Shown: in pieces, positions 13,550 to 20,651 of the stretch
Position numbering within the stretch: the first letter of the stretch is position 1
Layout: every line of letters begins with the position of its first letter
Origin: Fimbriimonadaceae bacterium
Lineage (GTDB): Bacteria; Armatimonadota; Fimbriimonadia; Fimbriimonadales; Fimbriimonadaceae
Length of the DNA: 24,827 nt
NCBI GenBank assembly: GCA_025451715.1
Contig: JANWJY010000166.1
Span: forward strand, 1 to 24,827
Direction: 5' to 3'
The notes under the pieces: model-generated
What the model saw: the letters and a program-made list of their open reading frames with translations, nothing else
The model's database searches: none
Told to the model about the DNA's origin: nothing
Made by a program: the position numbers and the translations under genes

Positions 13550-15111
13550 GTGCGACTGTCCGCGCGTTCTACGGAGCGCTCGTCGGCGCACTGATCGTCC
13601 TCCTCGTCCACCCGTATTCACGCCCCTACCTACTGCAAGGCGCCTGGTCTCTCGGGGATTCGAAGTTCATTCGCAAGACCTCGATGCTCTCTGAGAACAT
13701 CGACACGCTGCCCCAGCCTAGTTCGCTTGAGGAGGCGGGACTCTGGGTCGTTACGGCTTGCCAGCGCGAGATGACGTCTCGGAGCCTGAGCAAAGACGAG
13801 GCGTTGCTCGTGATCGAGGTCGTACAGGCGACCGCAGAAGCTGACCCCGACAACGCGTTCTGGAGGCAGGCAGAGGCGGTGTTCCAGAATGAGCTGGGAA
13901 ACGAGGATGCCGCCATCGAGGCTTGGGAAACAGCGTCGGTAGCCAGTCGTTGGAACGACTACCAGAACCTGCGGCTAAACCACGTGCTGGACGGACTGGC
14001 GGGCGAATCCGGAAGAAACCTCGGATGGCACTATGCGTTCGTAGACAGCAGAAAGACCGCAGTCGCGGCGCAATCGATCCTCTCTTTTGCGCGCCATGTG
14101 TTGCGGGGAGAGCGCGTCACGGACTTTGAACTTCGGCTCGCGACTCTGAGGAATGGGCGGTTGCTTCGCGATGGAAGTCGAACAGTGGAAGGAGCTGAAA
14201 TGGGCGTCGAACTGATCGAACTAGCCGCATATTGCACGCTGAAGGAACGCAGGGGCTTTGTCGGTAGCGGTGGACCCTTGACACCGCGGCTGCTAGCGAC
14301 CGCTCGTGACGACCTGATCTCCGTCGTGCGAACCAAGCAGCCGGGCGTAGAGGTCGAGGTCAGGGACGCGTTTTTGGAGAACGACGCCAGGGAGGCTTTG
14401 ATCAATCCGGCCGATGCCGAATCGCAACGGGGCAGGCTCGTATTATTGGCCGTACTGCTATCTGCGCTGCCGGGCGCGCTCGTGACAATCGGCGTTATCG
14501 GTGCCTTCACGTTCCTGATTGGTTGGGCTGTAGGACGCAGTAAGGTCCTCCAACGGGGGCTCACCCCGCCCTGGACACTGATCCTGGGCTTCGCCTCGGG
14601 AATCGTCGAGTTCATTTCGAGCGGACTGATCTTCCCAGCGCTCTGGGCGGCCGTGTCACTGGGCTCTTTTGGAATCAGGCGCACCGACGAAAGGCAGGCC
14701 GCACCCGGCGGGCTCGGTACGCCGTATTGGTTGACGATTTCGATTCTCGCCGTCGGCTTTTCCCTCGTTCTAGCTGTACTTTTCGTGTCGTTGTCGGCAC
14801 CCGGAGGATATTTGATGGAGGACGCCGAGCTGTTGGCCGCCCCTCTGCTGAACGAGAGCGCGCTGGCCAGCCTGGCGACTGTCATCGCGAGCCTCGCGCT
14901 AGTCACGGCTTCGGTTTGGGGGTTCCTCGCCAGGATCCCACCAGAGCGTCTTGCCGGCCTTTCATTGGCGAAATTCGGGTCGGCGGTGTGCCTAGGCTGC
15001 TTCGCATTCGGGGTAGCGCTGACGCCGATTGCAATAGGAGTCGACAGGTCGGTCGGTGACGCCCTTTTGAAAATATTCCAGAATGAGCCGACGTTCCATT
15101 TGACCCAATGA
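13546..15111 (+). CDS. Polytopic membrane protein of unknown function
   Basis: A 521-residue protein I do not recognise. It has an N-terminal transmembrane helix (about 7-21). A soluble, mainly helical domain of about 270 residues follows; residues 97-140 resemble a TPR helix pair (AEADPDNAFWRQAEAVFQNELGNEDAAIEAWETA). The C-terminal membrane domain has about five helices (near 298-328, 343-373, 395-415, 438-460, 475-498). If the N-terminus is cytoplasmic, the helical domain faces outward and could be a sensor. Both ends overlap neighbours by ATGA, with the anti-sigma gene upstream and the GlnD gene downstream, so it is made in step with them. By position it may send a signal to the anti-sigma factor, which is inference only. 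Confidence 0.82.
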   Translation: MSATVRAFYGALVGALIVLLVHPYSRPYLLQGAWSLGDSKFIRKTSMLSENIDTLPQPSSLEEAGLWVVTACQREMTSRSLSKDEALLVIEVVQATAEADPDNAFWRQAEAVFQNELGNEDAAIEAWETASVASRWNDYQNLRLNHVLDGLAGESGRNLGWHYAFVDSRKTAVAAQSILSFARHVLRGERVTDFELRLATLRNGRLLRDGSRTVEGAEMGVELIELAAYCTLKERRGFVGSGGPLTPRLLATARDDLISVVRTKQPGVEVEVRDAFLENDAREALINPADAESQRGRLVLLAVLLSALPGALVTIGVIGAFTFLIGWAVGRSKVLQRGLTPPWTLILGFASGIVEFISSGLIFPALWAAVSLGSFGIRRTDERQAAPGGLGTPYWLTISILAVGFSLVLAVLFVSLSAPGGYLMEDAELLAAPLLNESALASLATVIASLALVTASVWGFLARIPPERLAGLSLAKFGSAVCLGCFAFGVALTPIAIGVDRSVGDALLKIFQNEPTFHLTQ

Positions 15112-17486
15112 GCGCGGCACCAGGACTCCGTACAAAAGAGCTTGCAGATCGCAGACGGTCGCTGATGGCCGGACTGCGTTCTCAGCCTTCCGGTCTGGAA
15201 TGGTGCGCGCTCCACACTGACGTCGTCGACGAACTGGTTCGGTCAGTGTACGCAGGGATGCTCTTGCAGTTGGACCAGATGCCACCGTTCGCCGTGGTTG
15301 CAACTGGAGGCTACGGACGGTGCGAGCTCGCTCCATGGAGCGACGTCGATCTGACCGTGGTTCCGCACGAGGAGTCCCATCCGTCGCTGGAGAAAGCGAT
15401 CAAGTTGTTCTTCCGTGAGTTGCACGATGCCGTTGCCGGAGGATTCGGAATGCGGCTCGGGTACGCCCTGCGCTACATCTCTGATTGCCCGAGCCTCGAC
15501 CCCAAGACACGAAGCGGACTGATCGATGCACGGTTCGTCGTCGGCTCAATCGAAGCGCACGAATCTCTGACCCGAGCGTTCTGGTCTACTTTTCCGGCCG
15601 CAGAGTTCGTCATCGACAAGATCGAGGAACAGCGCGCGATGGAGACGCGCAGTAACGACACGCCCTACTCGACACAGCCCGACCTGAAGCACGGTGCAGG
15701 AGGACTCAGGAGCTTTCAGGCGGCGAACTGGATCGGAGCTGCGATCGGCGAGCGGATGTCGCCGCCAGGACGCGACTACGACGAGGTTGTGATGTACAGG
15801 AACCTGCTGCATCTGATCGCAGAACGGCCATTCGAGACAATGACCCACGCTAAGCGGCAGGAAGTAGCGGACTTGGTCGGAGGCGACCCTTTTGTGATCG
15901 GTTCTTCCCTCGCTACAAGCCTCGCTTCACTGCAATCGCAGTATGCGAAGTGCCTCGAGCGATTGTTCGATGCCCGGTTCACGCTGGCAAAGAACGTCGA
16001 GTCAATCAGGGGCGAGGCACGCATTGCTTCGAACGCGAATGTCGGGCAGGCTGCGATCGGAATAGCAAACGCGACGAGGCTCGGGCTGCGCGTTCCAGAC
16101 ACAAGATCGCAACCAACTAACGTGACGAGCGCGAGTGAGGCGTTGTCGGCCGTCTCTGCCGGCGAAACGACGCTGCGACACCTCGACCGGTCAGGCGTGC
16201 TTGACGTCTTGCTACCCGAGCTAACAGCCTGCCGCACTGTGATCCCCCAGGACAGCTCGCACGACTTCACGGTGTTCGAGCACACATTACGCGTCATTCG
16301 AAACCTGGACTCGCTCGCGCCTGACACGTTCTTGGGATCGGTTGCCGCCGACCTTCGCGACCGAGCCCCGATCTATCTCGCCGCGCTCTTGCACGACGTA
16401 GGGCGCGCAGAGAAGGAAGACGGCCACGACGAGCGCGGCGCAAAGATCGCTCAGAGCGTCTGTGAACGGTGGGGGATGTACGAGACCACAAAGGACACCG
16501 TCTGCTGGCTCGTGCGCGAGCACCTATCGCTTGATCGGACGCTTCGGATGCGCGACGTCATGAACCCGGACACCGCAATCGAGTTCGCAGAGCTCGTCGG
16601 GACTCCAGAGCGGCTCGCCATGCTGTCGCTGCTGACGTGGGCTGACATCAACGCAGTCAACCCGCACGCATGGACACTCGCTCAGGAGACGTTCTTAAAG
16701 GAGCTTTACCAGCGCACGCTCGCGGTTCTGAGCGCGGAGGACGCGCCTTCGACCGACACCGCGATCTACCGCCGACGTTTGCTGGAACAATCGAGGTCGC
16801 ACGACGTGGCACATGAAGAGTACGAAGCCTTTCTCGACTCGATGCCAGCTCACTACTTGATCAGCACCGATAGTACGCTCGCTCACGCTCACTTTGGACT
16901 CGTCCGCACGGCGAAGCAAGGCGAATCGAGCGTCGTGCTGTATGACTCGCCCGAAATGGGATGCACCGATGTCACCGTGTGCTGTCTCGACGCCCCGGGT
17001 CTGCTAAGCCGCATTCTCGGCGTGCTCTATTCTCTCGAGTTGAGCATCGTTGCAATCAGGGCGTCAACGACGGACGACGAACGACCCGTCGCACTGGACA
17101 CGATAACAGTTTCGTTCGGCGGAAGGCCTGTTCCAGCCTCTACGGCTGCGAGACTCGTACGCACATTGACGGGAGTGCTCGCGGGGGTGCAAAGCGTCGA
17201 GGAAGTGATGCGCACGGCGAAGAAAGATCCCGACCTTCCGCAGAATGTGCTGACAGCCAACTACATTCCGGGCAATCCTGGGATCATCGAAATCCAGGCT
17301 CCTCGTGGACGCGGGATGGCTTACCGCCTCGCGCGGCAGCTCTCGTCCCACGGGATCAACATTCTCAGCGCTCGGGTCGGACAGTGGGCGGGGACTGGAA
17401 CGGCGGCGTTCTATGTTTCTGGCAAAGACGGCGCACCACTAGACCCGGCATTGGTCGCACGCGCGCTCGATGGCCAAAAGGTATAG
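15108..17486 (+). CDS. glnD: GlnD-like protein: nucleotidyltransferase, HD and two ACT domains
   Basis: A 792-residue [protein-PII] uridylyltransferase/uridylyl-removing enzyme homologue. The nucleotidyltransferase domain has an intact GGYGRCELAPWSDVDL (67-82, with Asp79 and Asp81). The central helical domain contains the family landmark KHGAGGLR (194-201), but it reads GGLRSFQ where GlnD proteins usually have GGLRDxQ. An HD domain (around 390-520) carries His392, His429-Asp430 and Asp512. Two ACT domains follow (about 620-695 and 723-790), the glutamine-sensing part. E. coli GlnD is 890 residues; this one is shorter at the N-terminus. The usual job is to uridylylate PII when glutamine is low and deuridylylate it when high. 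No PII gene is in the window. The start overlaps the preceding stop (ATGA). Confidence 0.9.
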   Translation: MSAAPGLRTKELADRRRSLMAGLRSQPSGLEWCALHTDVVDELVRSVYAGMLLQLDQMPPFAVVATGGYGRCELAPWSDVDLTVVPHEESHPSLEKAIKLFFRELHDAVAGGFGMRLGYALRYISDCPSLDPKTRSGLIDARFVVGSIEAHESLTRAFWSTFPAAEFVIDKIEEQRAMETRSNDTPYSTQPDLKHGAGGLRSFQAANWIGAAIGERMSPPGRDYDEVVMYRNLLHLIAERPFETMTHAKRQEVADLVGGDPFVIGSSLATSLASLQSQYAKCLERLFDARFTLAKNVESIRGEARIASNANVGQAAIGIANATRLGLRVPDTRSQPTNVTSASEALSAVSAGETTLRHLDRSGVLDVLLPELTACRTVIPQDSSHDFTVFEHTLRVIRNLDSLAPDTFLGSVAADLRDRAPIYLAALLHDVGRAEKEDGHDERGAKIAQSVCERWGMYETTKDTVCWLVREHLSLDRTLRMRDVMNPDTAIEFAELVGTPERLAMLSLLTWADINAVNPHAWTLAQETFLKELYQRTLAVLSAEDAPSTDTAIYRRRLLEQSRSHDVAHEEYEAFLDSMPAHYLISTDSTLAHAHFGLVRTAKQGESSVVLYDSPEMGCTDVTVCCLDAPGLLSRILGVLYSLELSIVAIRASTTDDERPVALDTITVSFGGRPVPASTAARLVRTLTGVLAGVQSVEEVMRTAKKDPDLPQNVLTANYIPGNPGIIEIQAPRGRGMAYRLARQLSSHGINILSARVGQWAGTGTAAFYVSGKDGAPLDPALVARALDGQKV

Positions 17487-17500
17487 TGAGCATCCCGTCC

Positions 17501-17953
17501 ATGAACGTCGTCATACTCGGATGCGGCCGGACAGGCGCAACCCTTGCGCTAGAGCTGTCTGCGCGCAGCCACAAGGTCACCATCATCGAAAGAAACCCAG
17601 AGGCGCTTCGCCGCTTGGGCAAGCAGTACCCGTGTCGGATCGTACTTGGCAACGGCCTCGACGAGGATGTGATCTCGAAGGCAGGCATGGACTCAGCAGA
17701 CGCGTTCTTCGCGGTGACGAGAGGCGACAACACGAACTTGATGGCTGCGCACATCGTGCGGAGCAAGTTTCCAAACGCTAAGATCTGCGTCAAGGTCGCC
17801 GACCCGCATCGCGCAGAGGCGTATCGGAAGATGGGGCTCTTCTGCATCAATCCGAGCGGGCTTTTGGCCGGGATGTGCCGAGACTGGCTCACTGGAGAGG
17901 ATTACAAAGGCATCGACAGCTACAACGTGCTGCCCAAGGAACTGGAGATCTAG
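17501..17953 (+). CDS. TrkA N-terminal (RCK) NAD-binding protein
   Basis: A 150-residue single TrkA_N/RCK domain. The Rossmann opening VVILGCGRTGATLA (residues 3-16), acidic Glu30 at the end of strand 2 for the adenosine ribose, and NGLDEDVISKAGMDSADAFFAVTRGDNTNLMAA are typical. It lacks the TrkA_C domain. Such subunits gate Trk/Ktr potassium uptake in response to NAD(H) or ATP. ATG 17501 matches the usual family N-terminus. An in-frame GTG at 17486, overlapping the glnD stop by one base and with AAAAGG 5 nt upstream, would add five residues and may be the true start. A second TrkA begins 3 nt after its stop. The membrane subunit (TrkH/KtrB) is not in the window. Confidence 0.88.
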   Translation: MNVVILGCGRTGATLALELSARSHKVTIIERNPEALRRLGKQYPCRIVLGNGLDEDVISKAGMDSADAFFAVTRGDNTNLMAAHIVRSKFPNAKICVKVADPHRAEAYRKMGLFCINPSGLLAGMCRDWLTGEDYKGIDSYNVLPKELEI

Positions 17954-17956
17954 CCG

Positions 17957-18622
17957 ATGTACATGATCCTCATTGGCGGCGGTAACGTCGGTATTCAGCT
18001 CGCGAAGCGACTGAAAGCGCTCGGTGAAGAAGTGCTCATCATCGAGAAGGATGCCGCGACTGCTGGCAAACTAGCGAACCTCCTCGGCGAAGAGTTCGTG
18101 ATGCACGGCGACGGGTGTGAAGTCTATACGCAGCGCGACGCGGGCTTCAACCGCGCCGACGTGATCGTCGCAGTAACAGGCGAGGACGAGGACAACTTCG
18201 TCGTGTGCCAGCTCGCGAAAGAAGTGTGGAAGACTGACCGCATCATCGCGCGCGTGAACGACCCTTCGCACGAGGAGACTTTCAGACAGATCGGCATCGA
18301 AGAGACGGTGAGCGCGACAGGGATCATCTACAACCTGATCGTGCAACAGATCTCAAGCGACGCGCTCGTTCCGTTAGCAGCCCTGCACCGTGGCAACATC
18401 GAGATAGTCGAGAGCGTGCTGTCTTCTCGGTCTTCGCTTGTCGGAAGGCGCGTCGGAGATGTCAAGCTTCCGGAAGGGAGCCTGATCGCTTACGTTGTCC
18501 GCGACGGTCAGGGTATCCAGGTGAGCAGCGACACCGTATTGCAGGACGACGACATGCTTGTCGCAATTGTTCGAGTGAACGATGCAGAAGCGCTTCGTCA
18601 AGCGATCTGTGGAAAGGCATAG
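17957..18622 (+). CDS. TrkA/KtrA-type potassium uptake regulatory protein
   Basis: A 221-residue protein with a TrkA_N domain (MILIGGGNVGIQLAKRL, GGGNVG at 7-12, Glu30) and a TrkA_C domain (about 140-218), the standard two-domain KtrA/TrkA length. It should bind nucleotides and control a Ktr/Trk potassium channel at the inner membrane. It starts 3 nt after the preceding single-domain TrkA and is the last gene of the tight run from the sigma factor. Having two adjacent paralogues, one without TrkA_C, suggests a hetero-oligomeric gating ring, with the short one perhaps contributing only nucleotide binding. No obvious terminator follows in the 97-bp gap. Confidence 0.92.
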   Translation: MYMILIGGGNVGIQLAKRLKALGEEVLIIEKDAATAGKLANLLGEEFVMHGDGCEVYTQRDAGFNRADVIVAVTGEDEDNFVVCQLAKEVWKTDRIIARVNDPSHEETFRQIGIEETVSATGIIYNLIVQQISSDALVPLAALHRGNIEIVESVLSSRSSLVGRRVGDVKLPEGSLIAYVVRDGQGIQVSSDTVLQDDDMLVAIVRVNDAEALRQAICGKA

Positions 18623-18673
18623 GCACTGGGGACTGTTTGGGCACACTAGAACCCGGGGCCCGCACTCAGTACA

Positions 18674-18713
18674 AAGCGATCTGCACACTTCGCTTCACAA
18701 AGGGACATACTCT
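18674..18713 (+). promoter_or_regulatory. Candidate promoter of the ThpR-like gene with inverted repeat
   Basis: TACTCT (18708-18713) ends exactly 6 nt before ATG 18720, consistent with a leaderless mRNA. Upstream, AAGCGA (18674-18679) and TCGCTT (18690-18695) form a 6-bp inverted repeat with a 10-nt centre over the expected -35 position. No consensus -35 is visible, which would fit an activator-dependent promoter. Confidence 0.38.
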
Positions 18714-18719
18714 GTCTCG

Positions 18720-19304
18720 ATGGCAGATCTGAACCGTTGTTGGCTCGGGTACCCACTTCCCCTCGCACTCTTGGCGAAGCTCAAGGAGGCGCAGATGCAG
18801 ATCAGGAAGCGGGCCGGGAGCGACGCGATACGGTGGCACCCGCCGGGTGAACTGGCGCTCCACCTTGTCAGCCTCGGTGAAATCGCGAACACGTCGATCC
18901 TACGTATCCAAGGGATTGTCGAGCAGGTCGTCACGCGCCACGGAAAGCTCGCACTAACCCTTGAAGGCGCCGGAGGGTCTCCCAATCTCATCATGCCCAA
19001 GACGGCGTGGATCGGTGTCGGCGGCGAGACAGAGAGGCTGAAGGCATTGCGGCAAGACTTGGCCATTTGCGTACAACAGTTCGTGACTGCAATCGACGAG
19101 AAAGAATTCGAACCGGCGATCGAGGTCGGGATCCTGCGGAAGTTCGACGATCGAGCCCGGGCCGATATGGGCCGTTCGATCAAGGTGGCGAACATCGGCG
19201 CCCTTGGAGAGTTTACGATGGACTCGGTGCACGTGCTCGCGTCCCGCGCAACGAGCGCTGGCCCGTCGCTGCACTCGGTCGCGAGCCTGCCGCTAGTTCA
19301 GTAG
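18720..19304 (+). CDS. ThpR/LigT-like 2H-phosphoesterase homologue lacking both HxT motifs
   Basis: A 194-residue protein that aligns by eye along its length with RNA 2',3'-cyclic phosphodiesterase (ThpR/LigT). The opening is RCWLGYPLPLALLAKLKEAQ. The strand ending LVSLGEI sits where the family has HLTLxFLGE, and LALTLEGAG and TAWIGVGG fall where ThpR has LTLDDAG and VVWLGM. FEPAIEVGILRKFDD corresponds to FHPHITLLRD, and FTMDSVHVLAS to FTLYASSF. The two catalytic His-x-Thr triplets read Ala-Leu-His and Ala-Ile-Glu, so catalysis of the usual kind is not possible. ATG 18720 is chosen because the family N-terminus begins there. It overlaps the convergent E2 gene by 12 bp. Confidence 0.78.
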   Translation: MADLNRCWLGYPLPLALLAKLKEAQMQIRKRAGSDAIRWHPPGELALHLVSLGEIANTSILRIQGIVEQVVTRHGKLALTLEGAGGSPNLIMPKTAWIGVGGETERLKALRQDLAICVQQFVTAIDEKEFEPAIEVGILRKFDDRARADMGRSIKVANIGALGEFTMDSVHVLASRATSAGPSLHSVASLPLVQ

Positions 19305-20516
19305 CCGCGTCGGGTTCTCGAGGAAGTCGCGCACGATATTCATGAATCGTGCGCCCATCGCCCCGTCGACGACGCGGTGGTCAAACGAGCCTGTCACGTT
19401 CATCATCATTCTGATCTCGACCTCTTCGTCGTTGACGGGAACAACTCGTCTCTTTGCGGTAGCGATCGCAACTATTGCGGCGTTGGGCTGGTTGATGATC
19501 GCCGAGAAGGTGTCGACCTCGAGCATCCCCATGTTGCTGATGCTAAACGTGCTGCCGCTCATTTCGTCCGGATGCAGCTTCCCTGCGCGCGCCTTCTCGA
19601 CGAGCGTTCGTGCTGCGTCGCCGATCTGGCGCAGCGTCATCGCGTGCGCGTTCTTGATCACCGGCATCAACAGGCCGTCATCTACTGCGACGGCGACGCC
19701 AACGTGGACCGCACCGTACTGCAGGACGTGGTCGCCCTGAAAGCTTGAATTGACTTCTGGCATTTGGACGAGCGCCATCGCGCACGCCTTCACCACAAAG
19801 TCGTTGAGACTGACCTTGCCGCTCTCCTCTTCCTTGAAGAACTCGCGAAGCGCCTCGATCTTCTCGACGTCGACCTCAAGGGTGACGTAATAGTGCGGGG
19901 CGGTCTGTTTGCTCTCTTGTGTGCGCTGGGCGATTATCCGTCGCAGGTTGTTGAGAGGGATCTTTTTGTCTTCGCCGGTTGCCGCGAGAGGTTGGAACGT
20001 TGGAGCTTTGGGGGCGGTCGTTGCCGCTCCTCGCACATCTTCTGCGACGACGCGGCCTCCAGGGCCGCTGCCGTTGAGCGCCTCGATCTCGACTCCCTGC
20101 TCCTTCGCGAGCCTCTTAGCGAGCGGGCTTGCCTTGACCCGACCAGTCGATGGGGTAGCTGGAGCGGACACGGCAGCCTCCACCTTTGGAGCCTCGACTG
20201 TTGCGGCGGCGGCTTTAGGAGCCTCTTCCTTCTTGGCCGGCTTGCCGTTTCCTGTTCCCCACCCCTCTGGGAGTTTCTCGCCAGTCTTGAGGATGGCGGC
20301 GATCGGGACCCCGACGGGAACCGTCTGTCCGGCCTGGATCAAGAGCCCGGTCAGTTTTCCTGACCCGGGCGATTCAAGCTCGAGTGTGGCCTTGTCGGTC
20401 TGGATGTTGCCGATGACTTCGCCGGACTTGACTTCGTCGCCGTCCTTCTTTAGCCACTCGACGAGGGTGCCCTCCTCCATCCCGTCTCCCATCTTGGGCA
20501 TGATCACTTCGGTCAT
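19293..20516 (-). CDS. Dihydrolipoamide acyltransferase (E2) of a 2-oxo acid dehydrogenase complex
   Basis: A 407-residue E2 core enzyme. It has one lipoyl domain (about 1-78, lipoyl-lysine Lys42 in IQTDKATLE), an Ala/Pro/Lys-rich linker, a peripheral-subunit-binding domain (about 127-163, ASPLAKRLAKEQGV..GSGPGGRVVAEDV), a second linker, and the catalytic domain (about 183-407) with the active-site motif FDHRVVDGA (His380, Asp384). The MPKMGDGMEEG start resembles pyruvate dehydrogenase E2, but the acyl group cannot be fixed without the E1 genes, which are not here. CCAAGG about 6 nt upstream of ATG 20516 provides a ribosome binding site. It follows the 37-residue gene by 21 bp and the ROK gene, probably as one operon. 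Confidence 0.95.
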   Translation of the reverse strand: MTEVIMPKMGDGMEEGTLVEWLKKDGDEVKSGEVIGNIQTDKATLELESPGSGKLTGLLIQAGQTVPVGVPIAAILKTGEKLPEGWGTGNGKPAKKEEAPKAAAATVEAPKVEAAVSAPATPSTGRVKASPLAKRLAKEQGVEIEALNGSGPGGRVVAEDVRGAATTAPKAPTFQPLAATGEDKKIPLNNLRRIIAQRTQESKQTAPHYYVTLEVDVEKIEALREFFKEEESGKVSLNDFVVKACAMALVQMPEVNSSFQGDHVLQYGAVHVGVAVAVDDGLLMPVIKNAHAMTLRQIGDAARTLVEKARAGKLHPDEMSGSTFSISNMGMLEVDTFSAIINQPNAAIVAIATAKRRVVPVNDEEVEIRMMMNVTGSFDHRVVDGAMGARFMNIVRDFLENPTRLLN

Positions 20517-20537
20517 CTGTTGCCTTGGCCTCGGGTT

Positions 20538-20651
20538 TTAGGATACCTTCGGCGCTTCCTCGTCCCCGGCCCCTTGACCGAGTTCGCCGAAGGTGTAGAT
20601 GTACAGCTTGCGACCGTCGGAAATCTCGACGGTCTCGACCACGAATGTCAC
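20538..20651 (-). CDS. 37-residue small protein, translationally coupled to the ROK kinase
   Basis: A short frame starts at GTG 20651, overlapping the ROK stop as GTGA, and ends with TAA 21 bp before E2. The product is 37 residues with a strand-turn-strand centre (VETVEISDGRKLYIYTFGE) and an acidic tail. The overlap, the absence of any other use for the gap and the protein-like composition support a real gene. I do not recognise it. It could be a small beta-hairpin subunit or modulator of either neighbour. Without comparative data a chance frame remains possible. Confidence 0.55.
   Translation of the reverse strand: MTFVVETVEISDGRKLYIYTFGELGQGAGDEEAPKVS

Noticed and set aside
12524..13621. 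A 365-codon minus-strand frame
   Set aside because: It covers the sigma and anti-sigma genes, which have clear domains, in the antisense direction, and shows no recognisable motif.
14031..15215. A 394-codon minus-strand frame
   Set aside because: It is antisense to the membrane protein gene; it is Ser/Arg/Pro-rich with no domain, and the plus-strand gene is fixed by ATGA overlaps on both sides.
16961..17500. A 5' extension of the first TrkA frame
   Set aside because: It overlaps the ACT-domain part of glnD in another frame, and the TrkA fold starts at 17501 (or GTG 17486).
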